From: Alteromonas sp. IB21
Lineage (GTDB): Bacteria > Pseudomonadota > Gammaproteobacteria > Enterobacterales > Alteromonadaceae
Assembly (NCBI RefSeq): GCF_016405965.1
Contig: NZ_JAEFCD010000020.1
Span: forward strand, 23,424-87,423
Reading direction: 5' to 3'
Length of the DNA stretch: 64,000 nucleotides
Under the pieces are notes generated by a model that made no database searches, was not told the origin of the DNA, and saw nothing but the letters and a program-made list of their open reading frames with translations. Within the stretch, counting starts at the first letter, position 1, and each line of letters starts with the position of its first letter. Shown piece by piece: positions 19,043 to 28,979 of this stretch. A program made the translations under genes and the position numbers.

Positions 19043-19681
19043 ATGGCAATTTCAGATATGCGCAGGCAGTACTCAAAGGGCAGTTTGAGTGAGTCAGATA
19101 TTACTTCAAATCCGTTTACCTTATTCGATAAATGGCTGAAAGATGCTATCGACGCGGGCATTCCCGATCCGACAGCAATGACGGTTGCCACGGTTGATGA
19201 CAGTGGGCAGCCTTCACAACGCATTGTGCTTCTAAAAGATGTGAGTGAGAAAGGCTTTGTGTTTTTTACTAATTTAGGTAGCCGCAAAGCGCAAGAATTG
19301 TCCGTCAATCCAAAAGTATCGTGCCATTTTCCATGGTTCTTTATGGAGCGCCAAGTAAGAGTGTGCGGAAGTGTCGAGAAGCTTTCTGTTTCTGAAAACG
19401 CTGCGTACTTTTTCTCTCGGCCGAAAGACAGTCAACTTGCCGCCTACGCTTCGAAACAAAGTAAACCTATTGGCAGTAGAGAATTACTTCTTACCCAGTT
19501 CAAGCAGCTCAAAGATAAATTTGCCAACAAGGAACTTCCTGTTCCCGATTTTTGGGGCGGCTTTAGAATTGTGCCTCACCAAATTGAATTTTGGCAAGGT
19601 GGTGAAGACAGGCTCCACGATCGGTTTGAGTACAATAAAACGGAAGAAGGCATTTGGACTACACAGCGTTTAATGCCATAA
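19043..19681 (+). CDS. pdxH: Pyridoxamine 5'-phosphate oxidase
   Basis: 212 residues (E. coli 218). FMN enzyme that oxidises pyridoxine- or pyridoxamine-phosphate to pyridoxal phosphate. Typical segments are the N-terminal MRRQYSKGSLSE, PTAMTVATVD, the FMN-binding RIVLLKDVSEKGFVFFTN, and the C-terminal WGGFRIVPHQIEFWQGGEDRLHDR with the substrate-contact Arg and His. Ribosome site CAGGAG precedes the ATG. An inverted repeat GTGTAA-N4-TTACAC at 18962-18977 upstream might be an operator. Confidence 0.96.
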   Translation: MAISDMRRQYSKGSLSESDITSNPFTLFDKWLKDAIDAGIPDPTAMTVATVDDSGQPSQRIVLLKDVSEKGFVFFTNLGSRKAQELSVNPKVSCHFPWFFMERQVRVCGSVEKLSVSENAAYFFSRPKDSQLAAYASKQSKPIGSRELLLTQFKQLKDKFANKELPVPDFWGGFRIVPHQIEFWQGGEDRLHDRFEYNKTEEGIWTTQRLMP

Positions 19682-19736
19682 AGAAGAGTTGCTTAAGGTT
19701 TAATCCGTATACAGCTTATTTCGTGGCATTCACGTT

Positions 19737-20543
19737 ATGATAGATAGTCACTGTCATCTTGATTTACTTGCGTCACGCAAAAAACTTGAGGTGGTGTTAG
19801 ATAACGCTCAAGCTGCAGGGTTATCGAGGATAATGGCGCCAAGCATTCATCCTGAATCCTGGCGAGCGCTTCAGAACATAGCAGATCAATACCAAAACAT
19901 AATCCCAATTGATAGTGCACTTGGGCTCCACCCTTATTTTCTCGACGCGAACGATGGTCTTCCATCAGACAAGGTTATATCTCATCAACTATCGCTACTT
20001 GAAGCAGCAGCGTTAGATAGACATGCATCGGTAAAAGCCATTGGCGAAACCGGGGTTGATGGACATATCGATACACCCGTAAAGCTTCAGCAGCGGGTCT
20101 TCAATGCGCACCTGGCCCTTGCCGAGCGCATATCCTTACCCATTATCGTCCATCACAGAAAGAGCCATCACTTACTGCTTGAATGCTTTAAGCAAGCTAA
20201 CTATCAAGGCAGTGGGGTTATTCATGCTTTTTCTGGCAGTGTTGAAGTAGCAAAGAGTTATATAGAGCGCGGTTTTTATCTAGGCATAGGTGGCACAATC
20301 ACCTATGAACGGGCAAAAAAAACGCGACAAACGTTGGGCTATTTGCTGGAACACCACATTGATAGACTACTCCTTGAGACAGATGCGCCGGATATGCCAA
20401 TGTGCGGGCGTCAGGGAGAGCTCAACGAACCTTGTTATCTCACAGACGTGGTAGACGCGATAAGCAAGCTATATAGCGTAAAAAAAAGAGAGGTGATAAC
20501 GGTAACAACACGTAACTACTTTCGCTTATTTGGAGACGAGTAA
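19737..20543 (+). CDS. TatD-family metal-dependent hydrolase (YjjV-like)
   Basis: 268 residues. TIM-barrel hydrolase with the TatD metal ligands: SHCHLD at 3-8, GETGVDG, the HHRKSHH histidine, HAFSGS, and ETDAPDMP near the C-terminus. Family members are DNases or D-aminoacyl hydrolases of uncertain physiological substrate. Divergence in the second half and the HRKS segment resemble YjjV rather than TatD or YcfH. It is 55 bases after pdxH and converges on ytjB. Confidence 0.85.
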   Translation: MIDSHCHLDLLASRKKLEVVLDNAQAAGLSRIMAPSIHPESWRALQNIADQYQNIIPIDSALGLHPYFLDANDGLPSDKVISHQLSLLEAAALDRHASVKAIGETGVDGHIDTPVKLQQRVFNAHLALAERISLPIIVHHRKSHHLLLECFKQANYQGSGVIHAFSGSVEVAKSYIERGFYLGIGGTITYERAKKTRQTLGYLLEHHIDRLLLETDAPDMPMCGRQGELNEPCYLTDVVDAISKLYSVKKREVITVTTRNYFRLFGDE

Positions 20544-20568
20544 CGTCGAGAATAAATGGCTGCGTGTC

Positions 20569-21264
20569 CTATCGCCTATTCTCTAAAGTTGACGTGCTTC
20601 TTTTAGATTCTATGACTTGAATTAACCAAGGCCGGGATTTGTAAAAACCCCGTGTAAGGTAAACGCCAAATAACAGCGCAAGAAACACTAAAATCCCTGC
20701 GATGAGTGCCAATTGGTATCGAAGTGTAAGCGGGCTTTCTAATACGGCTTGGGTATCAATATGGATATTTACATAACCCAGCAAATTGTTCTCTGTATCG
20801 GTGATCATACCAACGTAGGTAAGCGGCGTAACATGCTGTGATTGGCTTAATTCAACCACGCTGTCTATTTTCGGCAATGGCGCAATGTAACGTCCGTCTT
20901 TATCAAAAACAGACAAGGCCAATACATGCGGCTCGTCAACTAATACGGAGGCGACGGCCTCTATATAGTCTCTTTGTCTTTGAGAAACACCGGCACTTGA
21001 ATGCGATGTCGAATTAGATAGATCGTCAGCAATAAATGCAGGCTGTAAGAGTTTTGCATATTGTCTTGCTATACTTTCACCCGAATACCGGGTTTGAACC
21101 GTCAGCCAATCACTCTGATATTGCTGAAACAACAATAGCAATACAACAATTAGCGCAAACACTGTGCATACTATCAATGTGTGGAAAAGTCTTTTTAGCG
21201 CCGTATATAATGAATGAGCGTCATTTTTATTATACGTTGCCTCTTTATTAAGCACATCGTCCAA
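20569..21264 (-). CDS. ytjB: YtjB/Smp (AhpA-like) membrane protein
   Basis: 231 residues. One hydrophobic helix at about 28-47, an extracytoplasmic domain of about 140 residues (FDKDGRYIAPLPK ..., PAS-like in length), and a second helix at about 185-205, then a basic tail. This is the layout of Smp (YtjB) of E. coli, which is likewise divergent from serB. Function is unknown. Synteny with serB is the main support. Confidence 0.75.
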   Translation of the reverse strand: MDDVLNKEATYNKNDAHSLYTALKRLFHTLIVCTVFALIVVLLLLFQQYQSDWLTVQTRYSGESIARQYAKLLQPAFIADDLSNSTSHSSAGVSQRQRDYIEAVASVLVDEPHVLALSVFDKDGRYIAPLPKIDSVVELSQSQHVTPLTYVGMITDTENNLLGYVNIHIDTQAVLESPLTLRYQLALIAGILVFLALLFGVYLTRGFYKSRPWLIQVIESKRSTSTLENRR

Positions 21265-21403
21265 TTCGTATTTCCATAAAGTCTTTGCGTTTTCCTAACA
21301 GTAGGGGAATTCTAAATAATTTTAAAGATGATATTTTATTAGTTAGCCTAATTAGTTAGCATTGGGGTATCTTTTGCTTACTTTTGCAGTTTCTGTTTTC
21401 ACC

Positions 21404-22387
21404 ATGAAAAACACACTTTTCTCGACGCTCAATGACCACAACTCGCACACTGCCTCTTCGCTTTCACAGGTCGTTGGCTCTTCACACAATAACATGACGT
21501 TTACTCACACTCTAACTGTGATTGGTCAAGCCGTTACTCCTTACTTGATAGAGGGTGTGCTAAATAAACTGAAAGATGTGTTTACCCCCACAAGTTTAGC
21601 TTTTCATCATCTACATCAATGCTTAGGTGAAGACGTTATCGAAATTCAAGGTACGCTGGCTCATGCCGATCTTGAAAATATAAAACCACTTTTAGGCGAT
21701 GTTTCTGCTTCTTATAATCTAGATATAGGGCTACAAGCATCGCGTCCATCTCTATCCAAACCAGGTTTATTGGTAATGGATATGGATAGCACAGTAATTG
21801 AAATAGAGTGTATTGACGAAATTGCGAAACTAGCTGGTGTCGGTGAGCAAGTTGCGGAGGTGACAGCGAAAGCCATGCGAGGAGAAATTGCGTTCAATGA
21901 CAGTTTGACAAACCGCGTAGCGTGTTTGGAAGGCGTGCCCGTTGCTCACCTTGATCGAATTCGCGATAGCATCCCAATCATGCCAGGTATTCAACGCTTG
22001 TTGACAGAACTTAAGAAGAATAATTGGAAGCTCGCTATAGCATCGGGGGGGTTCACATTTTTCGCAGATCATTTAAAGCAAAGACTCGGTCTTGATTTTG
22101 CAATATCGAACACGCTCGCCATTGAAGGTGATAAGCTCACCGGAAAAGTAGAAGGTGAAATCGTTAATGCTGATGTTAAAGCCAGAACGGTTAAAACGCT
22201 GGCTGACAAGTGGGAAATCCCATTTTCTCAAACGGTAGCTATGGGTGATGGCGCTAACGACTTAGTAATGATGGCGGAATCAGCGTTAGGTGTGGCGTGC
22301 CATGGTAAGCCACTGGTTAATGAAAAAGCAGATGTGGCGATACGTATTGGAAGCTTGCATAGTCTGCTTTACTTCCTAGATAAATAG
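21404..22387 (+). CDS. serB: Phosphoserine phosphatase
   Basis: 327 residues from the ATG at 21404 (E. coli 322); a TTG at 21362 would add 14 hydrophobic residues not conserved in the family. Last step of serine synthesis. HAD motifs: I MDMDSTVIEIECID with the nucleophile Asp, II ASGGFTFF, III Lys with GDGANDLVMM. The first about 110 residues form the ACT-like regulatory region. Neither start has a strong ribosome site. It is divergent from ytjB and converges on the large PilZ gene. Confidence 0.95.
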   Translation: MKNTLFSTLNDHNSHTASSLSQVVGSSHNNMTFTHTLTVIGQAVTPYLIEGVLNKLKDVFTPTSLAFHHLHQCLGEDVIEIQGTLAHADLENIKPLLGDVSASYNLDIGLQASRPSLSKPGLLVMDMDSTVIEIECIDEIAKLAGVGEQVAEVTAKAMRGEIAFNDSLTNRVACLEGVPVAHLDRIRDSIPIMPGIQRLLTELKKNNWKLAIASGGFTFFADHLKQRLGLDFAISNTLAIEGDKLTGKVEGEIVNADVKARTVKTLADKWEIPFSQTVAMGDGANDLVMMAESALGVACHGKPLVNEKADVAIRIGSLHSLLYFLDK

Positions 22388-22437
22388 GTCGCTGGTAGTT
22401 TTTTGCTGGTTTTGCGTTTTCGTTGCAGGGATCCAGC

Positions 22438-22474
22438 TGAAGGGTAGCTTAGAAGGCTATGCACCCTTCATTTT
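22438..22474 (+). terminator. Hairpin after serB
   Basis: TGAAGGGT / ACCCTTCA stem (22438-22445 with 22463-22470) followed by TTTT; the 17-base loop has a short inner AGC/GCT pair. Intrinsic terminator for serB; it may also serve the opposite gene. Confidence 0.55.
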
Positions 22475-22523
22475 AAGCAACAAGCTAAGCACAAATCATT
22501 CAAAGATAAATGTAAACGCGCCG

Positions 22524-25049
22524 CTAGGCATCGCTTAGAACAGGGCGCTCAGGAGTTGTGCTCTTTAACGTTTTGTTTGCGGTGATGTCTTCTCTGGAGA
22601 AGCCATACCTGATTAATACTTCGTCTGTCACATCGACAAGATGAGAGCATGCAGCAATACTCCACATTTTTTTCTCTAGCTCTCGAGCGCGATGCACAGC
22701 GTACATGGTGACATAGTTAATTTCGGTTTGAAGTAAACTCATGTCGGGTTTACCTGTAGTCGTTAACATCACGTGAATAGCTATAAATTGGCCTCGTGTC
22801 ATCGCCTCTCTTATGAAAGCACGGCGTTGCTCGTTGCTTTCAAACTTGTCAGAGTAGCGCGGAATTATTGCCATGCGAGGGTCTTTCTGGGATGCATCGA
22901 ACGAAATAAATAGTTCTTGACGTAGCGGCATATTTTCAAGCTTAACGGCTTTGATACCACTTTGTACGAAAGGTGAGTCTTGTTTTCTATCTCTGAACAG
23001 GAACTCTAAATTAACTTTACCTCGTTCCGCATATTGCGTTGTTAAGTTTGTGACTCTTTCATCTTGTTTACCAACTATGCAAGCCTGAGGCGTATAGCGA
23101 ACCCCCTCTTTGCTCATCAAAAAAGAAAGAGAAGTCGCATTTCTCGCGTTGATACAGCGAAGTGCTTGACCAATGCCGGGGACTATTTCTTCGTCACTCT
23201 CAACTTTTAAACTGGCTTTGTTCTTTTTAATCAGTTCTTCAAAAAAAGTGCGAGCGGATTTCCCTTCGTCGCCAGGCATGGTTTTTAAATGCAAAATGTT
23301 CTTATCTACGTTGTGGTAAATAACTTCGTATTGCAGGTGCATAACGTCGAAAGAGCTAGCAATCTCTTGAAGGCGAGGAAAGGCTACTTCTACCTTACCT
23401 TCCAAGTTGCCTTTGTACTCTTTACTCAATTCTATCCTTAGACCCAAACCGTGAACTGATATATCTTCACTAACCCCAGTGTGCACCGTATCTTCATTAT
23501 TAAAGCGAGCTTCAACTTGGGTTCTTAATTGATATCGGCTTTCGATACGTTGTTCTTCATATTTGAAGCGTACGACGTGAATGTTAGATGGGGCGCGATT
23601 ACGTGGATGACCGAAATGGCGCAAATGAGTAAGATCGCTACGGTTAAACTTAAACTCATTGTAAGTTTCTTGACCGGTCACCGAAGTCACGTCCGTGATG
23701 TGAGCCAAATATCGTAAACTTTTAAGTTTTGACATCAATCTCGCCGAAGGCGGTGAGTTAAGTTTTTTAACTTTACTTCCTACCGAATCCGGAATTGAAA
23801 GAGGAATATGAGCCTGTTCGGGATTCATGTCAGTAAGGGTAACTTTGAACACGCGCCAGCTCGCTTTCCTTGAGCCAAAGCCCAGAAAAACGCGAAAAAG
23901 CATATCTTTTTGCATGAGCTCTTCAAAAGAGGCTGAGTAAAAATAAACTTTCTCGCCATGCAAATGGGTAAAGCTGAAAATGAAAATTTCACGGGCTTCT
24001 TCAGACTTGTTGAGAAGTCGAGCAAGGCGCTCCTGCGTTAAAAGAAAATTTAATCTGCAGATGCCTTCTTCATCTTGCCAGTACTGAACGGTCTCTCTGT
24101 TCACCTCGTTGGCCATTGCAAAGCGTGGTACTAGTGTATTATTTATCGCGTCTATGAATACAGGAAGCGTTGGGCTGCGCGGTGAAAAAAATTGTTCACA
24201 AGTTTTACTAGTGATCGCCTCAACGGTATTATTCATATTCACTTTGTAGCGGCGTTTATTGCCGTGAATAAAGCTTTCTAAAAATTTATCGAAAGCAGGG
24301 TTTGGAAGTTCTTTATCTCGTTGTAGCGCTAAATAGTTAATATCGTTTTTGGTAATTATTTTAACGAGTTTATAAGCAATGCCATTTTTTTTATCCATGG
24401 CAAACTCGTTTTCCAAACCTCTGAAATAGATAAAAAGCTTTTCGCCTGTTTTGAAAAAAGCGTCTTTTGAAAGCTTTATTTGAAGTCCTTCAAGTGAAAT
24501 ATCAACACTCAAGCCTCGCATCGACTGATTTGCAGTGTTGAAAATTTCAACGGCCACAGCAAAGTTCATTCGCTCTGTGTTGCGCTGACTGTAATCTAGC
24601 AAATTGACGGTGGGAACCTTAAATTGTTCTAGTACGGCAGAGCGTTTTTGGGCCGAAGGGTTCTCTTTATCTGCAATTTCTTGCGCTAACTCTTTTTCCC
24701 GTAACAATCGAAAGTTGTTTTCAGTATTCTGGACCGCCTCGTAAACGCCATAAGTGTAGCGACCGAACACACGCAGTTGCTCTTCGAACTTATCGACAGC
24801 AAGATCATCCATGTAGTGGCTTCGACCTTCATGCACATACTTTCTGCACTTGCCATCTACATGCCCTCTCAAATCAATGGTGCGCATACACGGCTTTGCT
24901 AAACGCTTCACTTCCATTTTTATTAAGAAACGTTTTTCCTTGGGCACATCTGCGGCAACTTGAAGCAACACTTGGTTAAACTCAGGCTCGTTAACCATGG
25001 GTTTTAACTGTTCAATTATATCAGCGTATTGCTTTAAATCTTGACTCAT
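22524..25049 (-). CDS. Large protein with two PilZ domains
   Basis: 841 residues, soluble, no membrane helix. Two PilZ domains each keep the c-di-GMP signature: Arg156-x3-Arg160 with Asp183-x-Ser185-x2-Gly188, and Arg501-x3-Arg505 with Asp529-x-Ser531-x2-Gly534. The regions between and after (about 265-480 and 600-841) have no domain I can name. It lies in the order serB / this gene / radA; from memory Vibrio cholerae has its PilZ protein PlzC in the same place. PilZ proteins bind c-di-GMP and change motility or adhesion. A c-di-GMP receptor role is well supported by the motifs; the effector target is not known. Confidence 0.85.
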   Translation of the reverse strand: MSQDLKQYADIIEQLKPMVNEPEFNQVLLQVAADVPKEKRFLIKMEVKRLAKPCMRTIDLRGHVDGKCRKYVHEGRSHYMDDLAVDKFEEQLRVFGRYTYGVYEAVQNTENNFRLLREKELAQEIADKENPSAQKRSAVLEQFKVPTVNLLDYSQRNTERMNFAVAVEIFNTANQSMRGLSVDISLEGLQIKLSKDAFFKTGEKLFIYFRGLENEFAMDKKNGIAYKLVKIITKNDINYLALQRDKELPNPAFDKFLESFIHGNKRRYKVNMNNTVEAITSKTCEQFFSPRSPTLPVFIDAINNTLVPRFAMANEVNRETVQYWQDEEGICRLNFLLTQERLARLLNKSEEAREIFIFSFTHLHGEKVYFYSASFEELMQKDMLFRVFLGFGSRKASWRVFKVTLTDMNPEQAHIPLSIPDSVGSKVKKLNSPPSARLMSKLKSLRYLAHITDVTSVTGQETYNEFKFNRSDLTHLRHFGHPRNRAPSNIHVVRFKYEEQRIESRYQLRTQVEARFNNEDTVHTGVSEDISVHGLGLRIELSKEYKGNLEGKVEVAFPRLQEIASSFDVMHLQYEVIYHNVDKNILHLKTMPGDEGKSARTFFEELIKKNKASLKVESDEEIVPGIGQALRCINARNATSLSFLMSKEGVRYTPQACIVGKQDERVTNLTTQYAERGKVNLEFLFRDRKQDSPFVQSGIKAVKLENMPLRQELFISFDASQKDPRMAIIPRYSDKFESNEQRRAFIREAMTRGQFIAIHVMLTTTGKPDMSLLQTEINYVTMYAVHRARELEKKMWSIAACSHLVDVTDEVLIRYGFSREDITANKTLKSTTPERPVLSDA

Positions 25050-25237
25050 GAAGGCGCAACTTTACTCTTAGTTTTCATTATTCTAGTTTTTATCGGCCAA
25101 TCAGAAAAACACATTAACCCGAAAAGTTATAATACTTTTGGCTAAAATCATAAGTATAGCGAGGGGGTAGGTTTCTGATTAATTCCCTTTTATAGCATGT
25201 TAGAATACTCTTTTTGGTCTTTGGATAATACTGGAAT

Positions 25238-26605
25238 ATGGCAAAACGTAAAACTGCTTATGTGTGTTCTGATTGCGGGGCAGAGTTTCCCAGATGGCAA
25301 GGGCAATGCTCTGAGTGTAAAGCGTGGAACACGATAAGTGAGTTTGTGGTTGCAAGTGTGAAAAGTGTCGCTCGACAAACCACGTCTGGTTATGCGGGGC
25401 AAACCGCAGCTAAAATCGAAACTCTTAACGCGATAGACTTGGAATCACTCCCGCGATTTTCTTCAACATTCAAAGAACTCGATAGAGTGCTCGGTGGTGG
25501 TATAGTTCCGGGGGCCGCTATGTTGATAGGGGGGTCACCCGGCGCAGGTAAGAGTACGCTGCTTCTGCAAGTCATGTGTCAGATGGCGAAGAGCGAAACC
25601 GCGCTTTATGTGACAGGGGAAGAGTCGCTTCAACAAGTTGCCATGCGAGCAAAACGTTTAAACCTTCCCGATGACAAGCTGATGATGCTGGCTGAAACAA
25701 ACGTTGAGACAATATGCGACTTAGCATTGACGAAAAAACCTAAAATTATGGTTATCGACTCGATTCAGGTAATGCATGTTTCAGATGTCCAGTCGGCGCC
25801 GGGGAGCGTTTCGCAGGTACGAGAGAGTGCTGCGTATTTAACGCGTTTCGCGAAACAAAATCACATTGCTATGTTTATTGTCGGCCATGTTACAAAGGAT
25901 GGTAACTTAGCGGGTCCAAAAGTGCTTGAACACTGTATCGATAGCTCCATGATGCTTGAAGGGGAAAGTGACGGTCGATATCGCACGTTGCGCAGCCACA
26001 AAAACCGGTTCGGAGCGGTCAATGAACTTGGCGTATTTGCCATGACAGAAAAGGGTCTAAAAGAAGTCAGTAATCCCTCTGCCATTTTCTTAAGCCGCGG
26101 TGATAACGAAACGCCCGGGTCTAGTGTGATGGTCATTTGGGAAGGCACGCGGCCTTTGCTGGTAGAAATACAAGCACTAGTAGATTACTCACAAATGTCT
26201 AACCCCAGGCGCATTGCGGTTGGCCTTGATCAGAACCGGCTTTCAATGCTATTAGCTGTGTTGCATCGTCATGGCAATGTACAAATGAACGATCAAGATG
26301 TATTTGTTAACGTGGTTGGAGGCGTGCGTGTCTCGGAAACAAGCGCTGACTTAGCGTTATTGTTAGCTATGATTTCCAGCTTTAGAAACCGTTCGTTACC
26401 AAGAGAACTGATCGTATTTGGAGAAGTAGGGTTGGCGGGTGAAATACGTCCAGTTCCAAATGGGACAGAGCGCATAGTAGAAGCAGCAAAGCATGGTTTT
26501 AAGCGTGCTATTGTGCCTAAAGCAAACGCACCTAAACAGCCTGTTAATGGTATGCAGGTTGTGCCGGTGGCACGACTGTCTGAAGCATTAGATGCGTTAG
26601 AGTAA
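25238..26605 (+). CDS. radA: DNA repair protein RadA
   Basis: 455 residues (E. coli 460). A RecA-like ATPase and branch-migration helicase in recombination. N-terminal C4 zinc finger CSDCG ... CSEC (residues 9-29), Walker A GGSPGAGKST at about 97-106, the RadA-specific SHKNRFG motif at about 250, and a C-terminal Lon-like domain (about 300-455, with FGEVGLAGEIRPV). The gene stands between two PilZ genes, divergent from the large one. Confidence 0.97.
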   Translation: MAKRKTAYVCSDCGAEFPRWQGQCSECKAWNTISEFVVASVKSVARQTTSGYAGQTAAKIETLNAIDLESLPRFSSTFKELDRVLGGGIVPGAAMLIGGSPGAGKSTLLLQVMCQMAKSETALYVTGEESLQQVAMRAKRLNLPDDKLMMLAETNVETICDLALTKKPKIMVIDSIQVMHVSDVQSAPGSVSQVRESAAYLTRFAKQNHIAMFIVGHVTKDGNLAGPKVLEHCIDSSMMLEGESDGRYRTLRSHKNRFGAVNELGVFAMTEKGLKEVSNPSAIFLSRGDNETPGSSVMVIWEGTRPLLVEIQALVDYSQMSNPRRIAVGLDQNRLSMLLAVLHRHGNVQMNDQDVFVNVVGGVRVSETSADLALLLAMISSFRNRSLPRELIVFGEVGLAGEIRPVPNGTERIVEAAKHGFKRAIVPKANAPKQPVNGMQVVPVARLSEALDALE

Positions 26606-26748
26606 AGTTATTCGCATAGCCTGAAACACTGACGTTCTCGAGCAAACACGTTATTTTGTTTGGGTAAAGTGCGTTCCATAATATGCATACGAGGCTGAGC
26701 AATGATTTATAAGTCGTCTTTAGGTCTTGTTCATTACGGCCGCAGAAG

Positions 26749-27156
26749 CTAATGGACTTCTTGATAAACCGCATCAACTAGCGCGTTTAAATCTTTTTCC
26801 TCAATACTCGCATCTTCGCTGTTTAAGGTAATGAGACGGCGAAGAGCGCTAATACTTTCCACGTCCATACGCTCAACTTTGCAGCCAAGAGATACACGCT
26901 CTTTCCTACTATCGGCATGGCGGTATAGCTGTGAAATATAAAGGGTAATAACAGGGCTATCTTCATTTGCCTTAAAAGTAGCGACGTAAGGTTCATGGCT
27001 ATCGAAAGGTAGGTTTAACAAGGCTGTTTCTGTCGCCTGAAGTTTGATGCCTTGCAGCGATACATCACTTACCAGCACGTCGATACTAATATCGTTATGT
27101 GTCAGCGTGCCGTTTACCTCTAGAGATACACGTTGAAATTGGCGCTTATCTGTCAT
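26749..27156 (-). CDS. Small PilZ-domain protein
   Basis: 135 residues, a single PilZ domain. The c-di-GMP motif is complete: Arg5-x3-Arg9 (RQFQR) and Asp31-x-Ser33-x2-Gly36 (DVSLQG). No other domain. It converges on radA and lies downstream of ettA, from which it is separated by a strong terminator. Two PilZ genes within 5 kb are likely to be linked functionally, but nothing shows their target. Confidence 0.88.
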   Translation of the reverse strand: MTDKRQFQRVSLEVNGTLTHNDISIDVLVSDVSLQGIKLQATETALLNLPFDSHEPYVATFKANEDSPVITLYISQLYRHADSRKERVSLGCKVERMDVESISALRRLITLNSEDASIEEKDLNALVDAVYQEVH

Positions 27157-27234
27157 TACTTTTTCACCTAGCTTTCGTTTAGGTTTTCAGTATTGGCTAA
27201 TTTACGCGCGTTCGCAATGAAAGCCACCAAATTA

Positions 27235-27265
27235 AAAGGGCCTTAATCACTGATTAAGGCCCTTT
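27235..27265 (-). terminator. Intrinsic terminator of ettA
   Basis: AAAGGGCCTTAATCA and its full complement form a 15 bp stem with a one-base centre; on the minus strand it is followed by TTTTAAT. It ends the ettA transcript 47 bases after the stop codon. Confidence 0.88.
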
Positions 27266-27311
27266 GCATTAATTACAATATGGGCTGGAACCTATCTTAT
27301 GTTTCTCTTTA

Positions 27312-28979
27312 TTACTTAGCCATACGCTTGTATTTAAGGCGATGTGGTTCAACAATATCCTGTCCAAATTCTTGCTTCAGCCAGCTTTCGTAGTCTGAGT
27401 AGTTACCCTCGAAGAAATTGATATTACCTTCGTCGCGGTAATCCATGATGTGCGTCGCCACACGGTCAAGGAACCAACGATCGTGCGAAATAACCATAGC
27501 GCAGCCAGGGAATTCCAACAACGCGTTCTCTAAGGCGCGAAGTGTTTCAACATCGAGGTCGTTGGTTGGCTCATCCAGTAGCAATACGTTGCCACCCGCT
27601 TTCAAAAGCTTTGCAAGGTGAACACGGTTGCGCTCACCACCTGACAAATCTTTGATAAACTTCTGCTGGTCGGTACCTTTAAAGTTAAATCGGCCACAAT
27701 ATGCGCGACTGTTAATTTCAAAGTTGCCAATGCGGATAATGTCTTGCTCGTCGGAAATTTCTTTCCACACGGTGTTGTTTTCGTTCATATGGTCACGGAA
27801 CTGTTCTACCGCAGCAATTTGAACGGTTTCACCTAAATCAATGGTACCCGAATCTGGTTGTTCAGCACCGGTAAGCATTCTGAACAAGGTTGATTTACCC
27901 GCACCGTTAGGACCAACGATACCCACAATGGCACCCTTTGGCACTTTAAATGTCAGGTCGTCGATAAGTACGCGCTCGCCATAAGATTTTTTAAGGTTGC
28001 TCACTTCGATAACCTTGTCACCTAAGCGCTCACCTGGCGGGATGAAAAGCTCGTTGGTTTCGTTACGCTTTTGGTAATCGCTGGTGGAGAGTTCTTCGAA
28101 GCGGGCCATACGAGCTTTACTTTTAGCGTGACGACCTTTTGGATTTGATCGCACCCACTCAAGCTCCTGCTTCATGCTCTTCATACGGGCAGTTTCAGTA
28201 CGCTCTTCTTGTTCTAGTCGGTTTTCTTTCTGTTCCAACCAAGAAGAATAGTTGCCTTCCCATGGAATACCTTCACCGCGGTCAAGTTCTAAAATCCAGC
28301 CCGCCACGTTATCGAGGAAGTATCTATCGTGGGTAATGGCGACCACGGTACCTTCGTAATCGTGAAGAAAGCGTTCTAGCCACGCTACAGATTCTGCATC
28401 CAAGTGGTTGGTAGGTTCGTCAAGAAGCAACATTTCAGGCTTTTCTAAAAGCAGGCGACACAGCGCTACACGACGTCTTTCACCACCAGAAAGCTTACTT
28501 ACATCAGCATCCCAAGGCGGAAGGCGTAGGGCATCTGCTGCACGCTCTAGTGCATTTTCCAAGTTATGACCGTCTTTGGCTTGAATGATGGCTTCTAGCT
28601 CGCCTTGCTCTTTCGCAAGAGCGTCGAAATCGGCATCAGCTTCTGCATATGCAGCGTAGACTTCGTCAAGGCGAGTGAGCGCGTGCTTAACATCAGCAAC
28701 GGCCTCTTCAATATTGCCGCGAACATCTTTTGTTTCATCAAGCTGCGGTTCTTGAGGAAGGTAGCCTACTTTAAGTCCAGGCTGAGGACGCGCTTCACCT
28801 TCAATATCAGTATCGATACCAGCCATTATACGAAGCAAGGTTGACTTACCTGCACCGTTTAGACCCAGCACACCAATTTTGGCGCCAGGGAAGAAGCTAA
28901 GTGAAATATTTTTAAGAATGTGTCTGTTTGGTGGGACGATTTTGCCCACGCGGTGCATACTGTAAACGTATTGAGCCAT
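27312..28979 (-). CDS. ettA: Energy-dependent translational throttle EttA (ABC-F)
   Basis: 555 residues, the same length as E. coli EttA. Two ABC ATPase domains: Walker A GLNGAGKST and GPNGAGKST, signatures LSGGERRRV and LSGGERNRV, Walker B LLLDEPTNHLD and LLLDEPTNDLD; the linker between them (RLEQEERTETARMKSMKQELEWVRSN region) is the P-site tRNA interaction motif. EttA binds the ribosomal E site and couples first peptide bond formation to ATP level. It is monocistronic, with a long hairpin in its leader (29025-29070). Confidence 0.97.
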   Translation of the reverse strand: MAQYVYSMHRVGKIVPPNRHILKNISLSFFPGAKIGVLGLNGAGKSTLLRIMAGIDTDIEGEARPQPGLKVGYLPQEPQLDETKDVRGNIEEAVADVKHALTRLDEVYAAYAEADADFDALAKEQGELEAIIQAKDGHNLENALERAADALRLPPWDADVSKLSGGERRRVALCRLLLEKPEMLLLDEPTNHLDAESVAWLERFLHDYEGTVVAITHDRYFLDNVAGWILELDRGEGIPWEGNYSSWLEQKENRLEQEERTETARMKSMKQELEWVRSNPKGRHAKSKARMARFEELSTSDYQKRNETNELFIPPGERLGDKVIEVSNLKKSYGERVLIDDLTFKVPKGAIVGIVGPNGAGKSTLFRMLTGAEQPDSGTIDLGETVQIAAVEQFRDHMNENNTVWKEISDEQDIIRIGNFEINSRAYCGRFNFKGTDQQKFIKDLSGGERNRVHLAKLLKAGGNVLLLDEPTNDLDVETLRALENALLEFPGCAMVISHDRWFLDRVATHIMDYRDEGNINFFEGNYSDYESWLKQEFGQDIVEPHRLKYKRMAK

